DNA from: CAYGTO01 sp964352815
Lineage (GTDB): Bacteria > Pseudomonadota > Alphaproteobacteria > Rickettsiales > UBA3002
Assembly (NCBI GenBank): GCA_964352815.1
Contig: CAYGTO010000006.1
Location: forward strand, 1 to 64,000
Length of the DNA: 64,000 nucleotides
Reading direction: 5' to 3'
Within the stretch, counting starts at the first letter, position 1. Every line of letters starts with the position of its first letter. Below the pieces are notes generated by a model, which was not told the DNA's origin, made no database searches, and saw only the letters and a list, made by a program, of their open reading frames with translations. The translations under genes were made by a program, and so were the position numbers. This document shows, piece by piece, positions 1 through 8,659 of this stretch.

Positions 1-45
<45 letters not shown>

Positions 46-60
46 ATTAGGGTTTAATCA

Positions 61-127
61 TGCTGGCGCTTGATGCCAGCATCCCTTACTTATTGATGAG
101 ATTCTGGTGTCAGGCACCAGAATGACG
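61..127. repeat. Dispersed palindromic repeat, two hairpins
   Basis: Two adjacent hairpins are seen. The first is TGCTGGC...GCCAGCA (61-81) and the second is ATTCTGGTG...CACCAGAAT (101-123), followed by GACG. The same two-hairpin layout, with similar words (CTGGCGCT, CTGGTGTC, ATGACG), recurs at 18641-18711. It lies between tuf and its terminator. Confidence 0.7.
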
Positions 128-133
128 AATTTG

Positions 134-168
134 AAAGCCCGGCCTCATCAGAGCGCCGGGCTTTTTTT
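134..168 (+). terminator. Rho-independent terminator after tuf
   Basis: A 10-bp stem, AAAGCCCGGC (134-143) paired with GCCGGGCTTT (155-164), is followed by a T run through 168. The direction fits tuf on the plus strand. The convergent acyl-CoA dehydrogenase gene ends 14 bases further on. Confidence 0.85.
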
Positions 169-181
169 ATACCCGATATAA

Positions 182-1966
182 TTACTGCGTATGCAGACCC
201 TTGCTCATCACTGTCTTCGAGCCATTGGTGATTGAGATAAGCAGCGAGGTCACTTGCGGTAGCACTTTCGCATAGAAGAAACGTGCCGTTGCTAGTTTCG
301 AAGTATAAAATTTACCCTGATCTTGTTTCTTCAGAGCAATTTTGACTTGCTTCGCCCATAGCCAAGCGAGCGTCACAAGGGCAAACAGACGCGCATATTC
401 AACTGCCCCTGCCCCGGCTTCGTTCGGGTTCCCCAGCCCATTCGCAGCGATCCACAACGTCGCTTGCTGCAGCTGCTTGGTATATTGCTTGAGCGGCTTG
501 GTGAATTCAGCCATCGCCGGATCATCACGATTCTCGGCAATAAAACGGTCAATCGGATGGAAGAACTGCTTGAGATAGCGGCCGGTATCCATGCCAAGCT
601 TTCGGCCCACCAGATCCATCGCCTGAATCCCGTTCGTGCCCTCATAAATCATCGCAATGCGGATATCGCGCATGAATTGCGCAATACCATATTCCTCAAT
701 AAACCCGTTCCCGCCATAAACCTGCATGCAGGTCGAGGCCAGTTCAAAGCCCATATCGGTCTGATAACCCTTCACGATCGGCGTGATCAGCTGCACGAAA
801 TCATCGGCTTCCTGACGCACGGTTTCATCCGGATGGCGATGCGCCAAATCCATTTGCAGCGCCGTATACATGGTCAGCGCGCGCATCCCTTCGGTCACTG
901 ATTTCATGGTGTAGAGCATCCGCCGCACATCGGGATGGACGAGGATCGGGTCCGCAGGCTTATCGGGGTGCTCAGGCCCCGTCAGTGCGCGCCCTTGCGG
1001 GCGTTCTTCTGCGTAAGCAAGGGCATTCTGCCACGCCACTTCAGCAATCCCTAGCCCCTGAACGCCAACATAAAGCCGCGCCGCATTCATCATGGTAAAC
1101 ATAGCCTTCAGCCCCTTATGCGGCTCTCCGACCAGCCACGCCTTCGCGCCATCATAATTCATGACGCAGGTCGGCGAAGCATGAATCCCCATTTTATGAT
1201 CGAGTCCGCCGCACGAAAAATCATTGCGATCGCCGAGCGAGCCATCCTCATTAATCATAAATTTCGGCGCTACGAACAGGCTAATCCCCTTGCTGCCTTC
1301 CGGTGCGTCAGGCAGGCGCGCAAGAATCAAATGGATGATATTTTCCGCCATGTCATGCTCACCGGCCGAAATCCAAATCTTGCCACCTTCAATCGCGTAG
1401 CTGCCATCCTCTTGCGGCGTCGCTTTGGTGCGCACCAGCCCCAAATCGGTTCCGGCTTGCGGCTCGGTCAGGCACATCACGCCGGTCCATTCGCCAGAAA
1501 TCATTTTCGGGCAATACATTTCCTTCTGTTCCTGCGAGCCATGCTGCATGATCGCCGAAATCGCACCATGGGTCAGGCCCGGCGTCAGGCCGAACGCCAA
1601 ATTGCTCGAGCACACCATTTCCATCAACGGCATGTTCAAAAATTCGGGCAGATTCTGACCGCCAAATTCCTCCGGCCAGGTCAGCGTCGACCAACCACCC
1701 TCAACATATTGCTGATAGGCTTCTTTAAAACCCGGTGGCGTGGTAACCGCATGCGTGTCATTATCATATTTCAGCCCCTGCTCATCGCCGACGCGGTTCA
1801 GTGGCAGCAAGACTTCCTCGCACAGCTTCGCGCCCTCGGACATGAGCGGCTCCACAAGCTCCTGCGCGGCGGCAAAATCCGGCACGGCTTCGTGATACTG
1901 ATCGAGTTCCAAAAACTCATTGATCAAAAATTCAAATTCTTGTTGCGGCGCAGTGTAAATGGGCAT
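182..1966 (-). CDS. Acyl-CoA dehydrogenase, long form with C-terminal extension
   Basis: This 594-residue flavoprotein belongs to the acyl-CoA dehydrogenase superfamily and would carry out the first, FAD-dependent step of beta-oxidation. The N-terminal helical domain is followed by the FAD/substrate core, with CLTEPQAGTDLG near residue 165 and a C-terminal core motif IYEGTNGIQ near 440 whose Glu is the likely catalytic base. About 130 further residues follow, which is the long architecture of the DmdC/AcdA-type branch rather than the 380-residue short-chain type. The start is backed by a strong ribosome site, GAAGGAGG, seven bases before ATG. It precedes the FadN-like and thiolase genes on the same strand, so it probably supplies their enoyl-CoA substrate. 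Chain-length or methylthio-substrate specificity cannot be read from the sequence. Confidence 0.9.
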   Translation of the reverse strand: MPIYTAPQQEFEFLINEFLELDQYHEAVPDFAAAQELVEPLMSEGAKLCEEVLLPLNRVGDEQGLKYDNDTHAVTTPPGFKEAYQQYVEGGWSTLTWPEEFGGQNLPEFLNMPLMEMVCSSNLAFGLTPGLTHGAISAIMQHGSQEQKEMYCPKMISGEWTGVMCLTEPQAGTDLGLVRTKATPQEDGSYAIEGGKIWISAGEHDMAENIIHLILARLPDAPEGSKGISLFVAPKFMINEDGSLGDRNDFSCGGLDHKMGIHASPTCVMNYDGAKAWLVGEPHKGLKAMFTMMNAARLYVGVQGLGIAEVAWQNALAYAEERPQGRALTGPEHPDKPADPILVHPDVRRMLYTMKSVTEGMRALTMYTALQMDLAHRHPDETVRQEADDFVQLITPIVKGYQTDMGFELASTCMQVYGGNGFIEEYGIAQFMRDIRIAMIYEGTNGIQAMDLVGRKLGMDTGRYLKQFFHPIDRFIAENRDDPAMAEFTKPLKQYTKQLQQATLWIAANGLGNPNEAGAGAVEYARLFALVTLAWLWAKQVKIALKKQDQGKFYTSKLATARFFYAKVLPQVTSLLISITNGSKTVMSKGLHTQ

Positions 1967-1986
1967 TATGCCTCCTTCTTCTCAAT

Positions 1987-2082
1987 GTCATTCCCGCGAA
2001 AGCGGGAATCTAATGTCTCAGTTCTGTTGCACGAGATCCCGGCTGGAGCCTGTCCCGTGCCGCGACACGGGTCCGGGATGAC
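1987..2082. repeat. Dispersed palindromic repeat
   Basis: This begins GTCATTCCCGC-GAAA-GCGGGAAT, a perfect 8-bp hairpin. It continues with a second GC-rich hairpin (CCCGTG...CACGGG) and ends CCGGGATGACC, so the outer ends also pair approximately (GTCATTCCCG with CCGGGATGAC). It fills most of the gap between the acyl-CoA dehydrogenase and hydroxyacyl-CoA dehydrogenase genes. Confidence 0.65.
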
Positions 2083-2122
2083 CGTTTTTTTAGTCTCGCT
2101 GACGCTCGCCAACCAAAACATG

Positions 2123-4510
2123 TCAATTCCTCAGCGGCTTACTGGTTGCAAGCATGTGGGCGATGCGGTCTTGCGTGCCTTTGGTATGGACGAGTTCCAT
2201 GAACAGATCATGCTCCAGATCAAGCAGGTGCTGCTCGTTCAACTCATCGGTGATATCGCAATCCCCGCCGGTGAGCACCGCCGCAAGCGCTTTACTGACC
2301 ACCTCATCATGCGCGGTGGCCTTGCCATTTTTCACGAAATTGTCGACCGCCATATCAAGCGCTGCTTTACCGGTTGGCCCAGGCAAATTAAACGGGGTCA
2401 TTTCAGGCGGCGTATAATCATCAGCGAGCTTCAAACACCGCGCCTTCGCATCAGGCAGCACCCGTTCGCGGTTCATCGTCAGGCCGCTCGCATGATTTAG
2501 GATCAGCATCTCTTGCGCCTCTTGCGCCGAGCCGGCGACCTTCGCCATCGAGATATACTCAAACGCTTTGGAAATTGCGGGCATCGGCCCTTGCGGCATC
2601 AGCGCTTCCGGCTTCTCACCGGCCATCACTTGCATTTTGACGCGATCGGCGAGCGCCATATGGCGCAGCACCAACTCTTTACAGCCGCCCCAACCGGGGA
2701 TCACGCCAATGCCTACTTCCACAAGGCCAATATAGGATTCCATATGCGCCTGCACCGCATCGCAATGCAGCATCAGCTCGCAGCCGCCGCCAAGCGCCAT
2801 GCCTGAGAGCGCGCCCACCACTGGGAAGGGTGCATATTTCAGGCCCATATAGGCATCCTGCCCCTGCTTAACCATATCTGAAATCGCCCACCAACTCGCG
2901 GTGTTACAGGCCATCATGAAATAGCCGATATTCGCACCAAAGGAATAGTGATCGGAATCATTGACGAACACGACGCCTTGGAAGCCTTTCTCCTGAACCA
3001 ATTGCGGCAGTTTCGTGATCAGCTTTAGATTTTCTGGATCGAACGTATTGCCTTTGCTCGCATGTTCGACCGCGAGAATGCCATCGCCAATGTCCCACGC
3101 TTTGGCCGTCGCGGTCTTATAGACTTCCTTGTTACCACGTTTGAAATCAAGGAGCATCGCCGAGCCAGCCGGGCGCTCAATGCGGTGATACTCGCCGTCC
3201 AAACCAAAATAGAACCGGTCGCCACCCTCTTCTTTGTACAGCGGTTTGCCCGCGACTTTTTGAATCAACTCAGGCACGGGCACGCCATGCTTTTCGCATT
3301 GCTGCGCAAAGATCGCCGTGCCTTCATGACCATCCCATTTCAACCGGTCAATCAGTTCAAACGGGCCATATTTCCAATTATACCCCCACTTCATCGCCTG
3401 GTCGACGGACAGAATTTCATCAGAAATTTCGGGTATCAGTGACGCAGCATAATGCAATGTTTTGAACAGCACCGAGGCGGCATATTGCCCGCCAATATCC
3501 GGGTGACCCACCACGGCAGCAAGCCCTAAACGTCCCGCTTTGACTGACTCCAAATTCGGTTTTTTTGCAATGGAATATTCGCCGGTTTTCAAATCAATCG
3601 ACTCTTTGACCTTTTTTCCGCCTTCCTTATTCAGGCGATAAAACCCGCCCTTGCCCTTGCGGCCAGTATAGCCATCGGCAATCATTTTGCTGACCCGCTC
3701 CGGCTCGGAATAGATAGCGCGGAAATGGTCTTTTTCCGGCAGTGAATCGAGCATTGATTTGGCAATATGCGGCATCAGATCGATCCCGATCAGATCGAAC
3801 AGGCCGAAGACACCGGTCTTCGGTATGCCCACCGGCTTGCCCATCACCGCGTCGGCATCTTCAATATCAATTCCCATCTCAATCGCATCAAGCAGACCAA
3901 CCATCAACCAATAAACACCAATCCGATTACCCAAAAAGCCCGGCGTGTCTTTGCACACCACAACGCCTTTGCCAAGACGCACGTCGCAAATGCCAGAAAT
4001 GGCTTTCACCACCGCATCGCTGGTATGCTCGCCCACCACCAGCTCGAGCAGCCGCATAAAGCGCGGCGGGTTGAAGAAATGCGTGATGCAAAAATCTTTC
4101 TTAAATTGATCGCTCATTGGCTTCACCAATTCAGCAAGCGGAATGGTGGAGGTGTTGGACGAAACAATCGAGCCCTTTTTGCGGTTCGCTTCAATCTTGC
4201 CATAAACATCATGCTTCACGTCCAAACGCTCGAGCACCACTTCGATGATCCAGTCGGCTTCGGCAATCTTCGCGAGATCATCTTCAAGATTCCCCGGCGC
4301 GATGAGCTTGGCATTTTTCTTATAGGTGAATCCCGGCATGCCGCCCTGATTCTGCTTCTCAATCGCGCCCTTCGCGAGCGCATTGCGATCCTCTGCGCCG
4401 TCCGGCACAATATCCAGCAAACTTACCTTGAGCCCCGCATTCGCGCAAAGCGCCGCAATACCTGAGCCCATCACCCCTGAGCCAATCACGCATACATTCT
4501 TGATCGCCAT
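2123..4510 (-). CDS. 3-hydroxyacyl-CoA dehydrogenase / enoyl-CoA hydratase, FadN-type
   Basis: This 795-residue bifunctional enzyme covers hydration of enoyl-CoA and oxidation of 3-hydroxyacyl-CoA in beta-oxidation. The NAD-binding Rossmann domain comes first, with the GSGVMGSG fingerprint at residues 10-17. The 3-hydroxyacyl-CoA dehydrogenase C-terminal helical domains follow (CKDTPGFLGNRI near 190). The crotonase fold is at the C-terminus (GMALGGGCELMLHCD near 570, VEVGIGVIPGWGG near 605). This order is the reverse of E. coli FadB and matches Bacillus FadN. The ATG follows the thiolase stop codon with no gap, so the two are translationally coupled and probably form a trifunctional complex. 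The gene symbol is withheld because FadN orthology rests only on domain order and length. Confidence 0.92.
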   Translation of the reverse strand: MAIKNVCVIGSGVMGSGIAALCANAGLKVSLLDIVPDGAEDRNALAKGAIEKQNQGGMPGFTYKKNAKLIAPGNLEDDLAKIAEADWIIEVVLERLDVKHDVYGKIEANRKKGSIVSSNTSTIPLAELVKPMSDQFKKDFCITHFFNPPRFMRLLELVVGEHTSDAVVKAISGICDVRLGKGVVVCKDTPGFLGNRIGVYWLMVGLLDAIEMGIDIEDADAVMGKPVGIPKTGVFGLFDLIGIDLMPHIAKSMLDSLPEKDHFRAIYSEPERVSKMIADGYTGRKGKGGFYRLNKEGGKKVKESIDLKTGEYSIAKKPNLESVKAGRLGLAAVVGHPDIGGQYAASVLFKTLHYAASLIPEISDEILSVDQAMKWGYNWKYGPFELIDRLKWDGHEGTAIFAQQCEKHGVPVPELIQKVAGKPLYKEEGGDRFYFGLDGEYHRIERPAGSAMLLDFKRGNKEVYKTATAKAWDIGDGILAVEHASKGNTFDPENLKLITKLPQLVQEKGFQGVVFVNDSDHYSFGANIGYFMMACNTASWWAISDMVKQGQDAYMGLKYAPFPVVGALSGMALGGGCELMLHCDAVQAHMESYIGLVEVGIGVIPGWGGCKELVLRHMALADRVKMQVMAGEKPEALMPQGPMPAISKAFEYISMAKVAGSAQEAQEMLILNHASGLTMNRERVLPDAKARCLKLADDYTPPEMTPFNLPGPTGKAALDMAVDNFVKNGKATAHDEVVSKALAAVLTGGDCDITDELNEQHLLDLEHDLFMELVHTKGTQDRIAHMLATSKPLRN

Positions 4511-5623
4511 TTACGCCTTCTCCAAGATCGTCGCAATGCCCATACCGCCGCCAATGCACGCCGTTGCCAGCGCATATTTACCACCATCGCGGTGCAGCAA
4601 TTTCGCGGCCTTTCCGGTAATCCGTGCACCCGATGCGCCGAGCGGATGGCCGAGCGCAATCGCGCCGCCTTCCGTGTTGACCTTGCTCATATCGAAGCCG
4701 AGATCGTTGCAGCATGGTATCGACTGCGCGGCGAAGGCTTCATTGATTTCGATCACATCAAGATCAATGATTTTGAGCTTCGCCATCTCGAGCGCTTTCT
4801 TGGTCGCGTGAATGGGCCCCAGCCCCATCACCTCAGGCTCTAGTCCGGCCACAGCGCAGGCTTTGATTTTTGCCAAAATCGGCAGCTTATGCTTTTTCGC
4901 ATAATCTTTGGAGGTCACGAGCACCGCCGATGCGCCATCGGTCAGCGGAGAAGAGGTGCCCGCCGTCACCGTGCCATACACATCGAACGCCGGATTCAAA
5001 CCGGCTAAATCTTCGGGCGTCGAATCGGCGCGAATGCAGCCATCTTCTTTGACATCCCCAATCGGCACAATCTCATCGGACATGTCGGCTTTCGCCGCTT
5101 TTTGATGGCTGGCAATGGCAAAACTCTCTTGGTCCGAGCGCTCAAGCTTATACTGTTTCGCCACATTCTCTGCCGTCAGCCCCATCGAAATATACGCTTC
5201 CGGCATGCTCGCAAAGAGCCCCGGATCCGGCAGCGGGTTATAGCCGCCCATCGGAATACGCGTCATCGATTCGACGCCAGCGCAAATAAACACCTCGCCC
5301 TTGCCCATCGCAATATTCCCGGCCGCAATATGAATCGCCTCCATCGAGCTACCGCACCAACGGTTCACCGTTTGCCCCGCGACCGTATGCGGCAGCCCCG
5401 CCAAAAATGCCAGCATCCGGCCAAGATTCAGCCCTTGCTCGCCCTCAGGAAAGGCACATCCGCAGATTAGATCATCAACATCTTCGCCCTTCACACCGGT
5501 CTTCTCGACCAGCCCCTTGACAACGGCCGCACCCAGCTCATCGGGCCGGACTCGGGCTAACGCACCTTTTTTCGCTGGGGTAAAGGGGGAGCGGACAAAC
5601 CCGCAAATCACGGCTTCACTCAT
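4511..5623 (-). CDS. fadA: Acetyl-CoA acyltransferase (3-ketoacyl-CoA thiolase)
   Basis: This 370-residue thiolase catalyses the last, CoA-dependent cleavage step of beta-oxidation. The nucleophilic Cys90 lies in VNRWCGSSMEA. The C-terminal active-site pair is His326 in GHPLGASGA and Cys356 in CIGGGMGIA. The protein is slightly shorter than the usual 390 residues but all three catalytic residues are present. A GAGAGGCGA ribosome site lies just before ATG. It is the first gene of a two-gene unit, with the dehydrogenase/hydratase starting directly after its stop codon. It could also act in the biosynthetic direction, but the partner gene argues for degradation. Confidence 0.93.
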   Translation of the reverse strand: MSEAVICGFVRSPFTPAKKGALARVRPDELGAAVVKGLVEKTGVKGEDVDDLICGCAFPEGEQGLNLGRMLAFLAGLPHTVAGQTVNRWCGSSMEAIHIAAGNIAMGKGEVFICAGVESMTRIPMGGYNPLPDPGLFASMPEAYISMGLTAENVAKQYKLERSDQESFAIASHQKAAKADMSDEIVPIGDVKEDGCIRADSTPEDLAGLNPAFDVYGTVTAGTSSPLTDGASAVLVTSKDYAKKHKLPILAKIKACAVAGLEPEVMGLGPIHATKKALEMAKLKIIDLDVIEINEAFAAQSIPCCNDLGFDMSKVNTEGGAIALGHPLGASGARITGKAAKLLHRDGGKYALATACIGGGMGIATILEKA

Positions 5624-5642
5624 TTCGCCTCTCTGTTGTTAT

Positions 5643-5726
5643 CGTCATTCTGAGGAGTGAAACGACTGAGAAATCTCTTATACGGCTAGATTTCTCGTCG
5701 CGCTAACGCGCTCGCTCGAAATGACG
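5643..5726. repeat. Dispersed palindromic repeat (CGTCATTCTGAGGAG type)
   Basis: The ends are inverted: CGTCATT (5643-5649) and AATGACG (5720-5726). Inside, GAGAAATCT pairs with AGATTTCTC. The head (CGTCATTCTGAGGAG) and the inner arms closely resemble the copy embedded in the reductase gene at 7839-7923, so these are two members of one subfamily. It lies upstream of the thiolase gene. Confidence 0.75.
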
Positions 5727-5805
5727 TGTTTTTGTTTATGTCTGAGGAATATAGCATATTTTTCAGGTGATTTCGCGCAAAATGATGCATGCGCTGCACA
5801 AAAAA

Positions 5806-7500
5806 TTAGCCTTTTTTACCCTTCGCCTTCTCCTCTTTCACCAGCTCTTTTTTGAGGATTTTACCGACCGGGGATTTCGGCAGCTCTTTACGAAATTCGA
5901 TTTTGTGGGGCACTGCATAAGCCGACATATGCTCGCGGCAGTAGTCGCGCATCTCTGACTCACTTGGCGCGCTCGCCCCTTCACGCAGCACGATATAGGC
6001 TTTGATCATCTGGCCACGACGCTCATGATCGAGGCCCACCACGGCGCACTCCGCCACCGATTCGTGGCTGTAAATCACCTCTTCGACATTGCGCGGATAG
6101 ACATTATAGCCGCCGCAAATGATCATCTCTTTCAGCCGGTCAACGATGTAGAAATAGCCATCCTCATCCATATAGCCCAAATCGCCCGTATGCAGCCGGC
6201 CATAACGCAGCGTCGCGACGGTTTCTTCGGCATTGTTCAAATAGCCGCGCATCACTTGCGGCCCGCGAATACAGATCTCGCCAACCTCACCAACCGGCAT
6301 CGGCGTCAGCTTATCTTCCGGATTGATCACCTCGCAAATCGTGCCCGGCAGTGGTGGGCCAATTGCCCCCGCGCGGTTATCACCAAAGAGCGGATTACAA
6401 TGCGTGACCGGCGAGGACTCGGTCAAACCATATCCCTCCACCAGGCGACAGCCTGTCAATGATTCGAACCGCTCTTTTACTTCAAGCGGAAGTGGCCCAC
6501 CGCCCGAAATACACATTTTAATCGACGATAAATCATACTGATCGAGCTTTTTATAATTATTGATGGTGGCGAACAGCGTCGAGACACCTGGCATCAAGGT
6601 CGGCTTTTTCTCCTGAATATCAGTGAGCACATGCTTCAACTCAAAACGTGGGTGGATAATGATCCGCGCGCCTTGCTTGACCGCCAAATTCAGCGCCACC
6701 GTCATCGCGAACACATGGAAGAAGGGCAACACCGCGAGCAGCGTTTCCTTGCCCGGCTCCATCCCATGCATCCACAAAGCAGACTGCGTCGCATTGGCAT
6801 AGAGATTATAATGCGTCAGAATAGCGCCTTTCGGCAAGCCCGTCGTGCCCCCGGTATATTGCAACACTGCGATTTGTTCTGTTGGCGCAATCGGCACCTG
6901 GCGCGGGCTTGGGTCATGGCTGAGCAGATCATTGAAACTCGCATGATGCTCCCCGCCCGGATTGATCATCATCTCTTTCGCCTTCGCCACCGTAAACAGC
7001 GTCGCCATTTTAATCGGCATGGCTTCCTGAAGATAACCCATGAACACTTTTTTCAGGTGCCCCTGACCGATGAACGGCTTTACCTTATTGTAGAGCGAGC
7101 GAAGGTTTAGCGTGATAATGAATTCGACATTCGCATCATTGATCTGGTGATTGATCTCCTCTTCGGAATAGAGCGGGTTGAAATTGACGACCGTGCCGCC
7201 GGCTTTGAGAATCGCGTAATAGGCCATGACGAATTGCGGGCAGTTGGGCATGAACAGCCCGACGCGCGTTTCCGGCCCGACGCCATGCGCCTGCAGCCCC
7301 GTCGCGACGCGATTGACCATATCGCCGAGCTTTTCGTAGGTGTATTCCTTACCGTAAAAATCGAGCGCAATGTTGTTCGGATAGGTCGCCACCGCCTCAT
7401 CGAGCAAGCTATAAAGCGGCTTCGGCTCGATGCTGCTCTCCCAGTCAATCCCTTCCGGATAGTGCTTGGTCCATGGTGCGGAGATGTATGGATTGCTCAT
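5806..7500 (-). CDS. fadD: Long-chain fatty acid--CoA ligase
   Basis: This 564-residue AMP-forming acyl-CoA synthetase activates free fatty acids to acyl-CoA using ATP, feeding the beta-oxidation genes downstream. The ATP/AMP motif LQYTGGTTGLPKGA is near residue 215, followed by the family motifs GYGLTESSP and TGDLGYMDEDGYFYIVDR (near 450), and the C-terminal lysine in KSPVGKILKKEL. The tail is Lys-rich. I place the start at the ATG for MSNPYISAPW (7500). An ATG ten codons upstream (7530) is in frame, and neither has a strong ribosome site. The gene is divergent from the reductase at 7560, leaving a 59-base shared promoter region. Confidence 0.92.
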   Translation of the reverse strand: MSNPYISAPWTKHYPEGIDWESSIEPKPLYSLLDEAVATYPNNIALDFYGKEYTYEKLGDMVNRVATGLQAHGVGPETRVGLFMPNCPQFVMAYYAILKAGGTVVNFNPLYSEEEINHQINDANVEFIITLNLRSLYNKVKPFIGQGHLKKVFMGYLQEAMPIKMATLFTVAKAKEMMINPGGEHHASFNDLLSHDPSPRQVPIAPTEQIAVLQYTGGTTGLPKGAILTHYNLYANATQSALWMHGMEPGKETLLAVLPFFHVFAMTVALNLAVKQGARIIIHPRFELKHVLTDIQEKKPTLMPGVSTLFATINNYKKLDQYDLSSIKMCISGGGPLPLEVKERFESLTGCRLVEGYGLTESSPVTHCNPLFGDNRAGAIGPPLPGTICEVINPEDKLTPMPVGEVGEICIRGPQVMRGYLNNAEETVATLRYGRLHTGDLGYMDEDGYFYIVDRLKEMIICGGYNVYPRNVEEVIYSHESVAECAVVGLDHERRGQMIKAYIVLREGASAPSESEMRDYCREHMSAYAVPHKIEFRKELPKSPVGKILKKELVKEEKAKGKKG

Positions 7501-7559
7501 AAGAGTAAGTATACCAAAAGGTGTTTGCATGAGCTAGTTGAAATCGTTATAACACGCCC

Positions 7560-8657
7560 ATGACACAAATGCATGAAACCGATGTGGTGATTATTGGCGC
7601 GGGGCCGGTGGGGCTGTTCGCCATTTTTGAGCTGGGCATGCTGAAGGTGAAATGCCATGTGGTGGACACGCTCGATGCGATTGGCGGCCAATGCACCGCG
7701 CTCTATCCAGAAAAGCCGATCTATGATATACCGGCACATCCGGCGATTTCTGGACAAGATCTCATCACTCAGCTGGAAGCGCAAGCCGCGCCATTCGAGC
7801 CGACCTATCATCTGGGACAGCAAGTGACGGCCATCAGCCGTCATCCTGAGGAGGGCCTCGGCCTGACGAAGGATCTCCCTGCGGGTGGCACCATAGATCC
7901 TTCGGCTATGCCTCAGGATGACGATGCGAGTCATGGCTTCACTGTCAAAACCTCTACTGGTACCAGCATTTCTTGCAAAGCCATCATCATTGCCGCGGGC
8001 TGCGGTGCATTTGGCCCGAACAAACCTCCCCTGGCTGATTTGGATGCATATGAAAAAAGCGGTGCGGTGCAATATTTGGTGACGCAAAAAGATATTTATC
8101 AGGGCAAAAAAGTCGTGATTGCTGGCGGCGGTGACTCTGCGGTCGATTGGGCTAATATCTTGGCGGATGTGGCCGAAAAAGTCTATGTCGTGCATCGCCG
8201 TCCGAAATTCCGCGCCATGGATGAATCGGTCAGCCAGATGCACGCGAAAGTCGAGACCGGCAAGATCGAGATGGTCATCCCCTATCAGCTCGACGCACTG
8301 CTCGGCGAGAATGGCCATTTAAACGCGGTTCAGGTCAAAACACTCGATGGCGAGACCAAACAGATTGAGGCCGATCATCTCCTCCCCTTCTTTGGCCTCG
8401 CCATGGAGCTTGGCCCGATCGCCGAATGGGGGCTAAACCTCGATCGGAATTTGATCACGGTTGATCCGTCGACCTGTCAAACCAGCCATGATGGGATTTA
8501 TGCGATTGGCGACATTGCGACCTATACGAATAAGCTGAAACTGATTGCTTGCGGCTTTTCAGAAGGCGCGATGGCGGCGCACGACATCCGCCGGATCATC
8601 TACCCGAACGACGCCTACCATTTCGAATATTCGACGACAAAGGGCGTGCCGGCTTAG
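7560..8657 (+). CDS. Ferredoxin/flavodoxin--NADP+ reductase, thioredoxin-reductase-like
   Basis: This 365-residue FAD- and NADPH-binding oxidoreductase would exchange electrons between NADPH and ferredoxin or flavodoxin. The FAD motif GAGPVG is at residues 13-18, the NADPH motif GGGDSAVDWA near 190, and a C-terminal FAD contact GIYAIGDIATY near 320. It lacks a CxxC redox pair, which separates it from true thioredoxin reductase and matches the type 2 reductases of Alphaproteobacteria and Bacilli. Residues about 94-122 are encoded by a palindromic repeat (7839-7923) that keeps the frame open. Without it the protein would be about 335 residues, the family's normal length. The insertion falls in a loop before the strand FTVKTSTG, so the enzyme may still work. 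Confidence 0.88.
   Translation: MTQMHETDVVIIGAGPVGLFAIFELGMLKVKCHVVDTLDAIGGQCTALYPEKPIYDIPAHPAISGQDLITQLEAQAAPFEPTYHLGQQVTAISRHPEEGLGLTKDLPAGGTIDPSAMPQDDDASHGFTVKTSTGTSISCKAIIIAAGCGAFGPNKPPLADLDAYEKSGAVQYLVTQKDIYQGKKVVIAGGGDSAVDWANILADVAEKVYVVHRRPKFRAMDESVSQMHAKVETGKIEMVIPYQLDALLGENGHLNAVQVKTLDGETKQIEADHLLPFFGLAMELGPIAEWGLNLDRNLITVDPSTCQTSHDGIYAIGDIATYTNKLKLIACGFSEGAMAAHDIRRIIYPNDAYHFEYSTTKGVPA
7839..7923. repeat. Palindromic repeat inserted in frame within the reductase gene
   Basis: A perfect 12-bp inverted repeat forms the ends: CGTCATCCTGAG (7839-7850) and CTCAGGATGACG (7912-7923). A 10-bp inner pair is CGAAGGATCT (7867-7876) and AGATCCTTCG (7895-7904). The sequence type is the same as the intergenic copy at 5643. 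It is read through as a Pro/Gly/Asp-rich stretch (HPEEGLGLTKDLPAGG and onwards) with no stop codon. Confidence 0.88.
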
Positions 8658-8659
8658 CG

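Noticed and set aside
1118..2500. 460-codon plus-strand frame
   Set aside because: It lies antisense to the acyl-CoA dehydrogenase and dehydrogenase/hydratase genes, runs through the dispersed repeat, and has the Arg/His-rich look of an antisense frame.
7497..8318. 273-codon minus-strand frame
   Set aside because: Antisense to the reductase gene, whose motifs are clear. It remains open partly because the palindrome is open on both strands.
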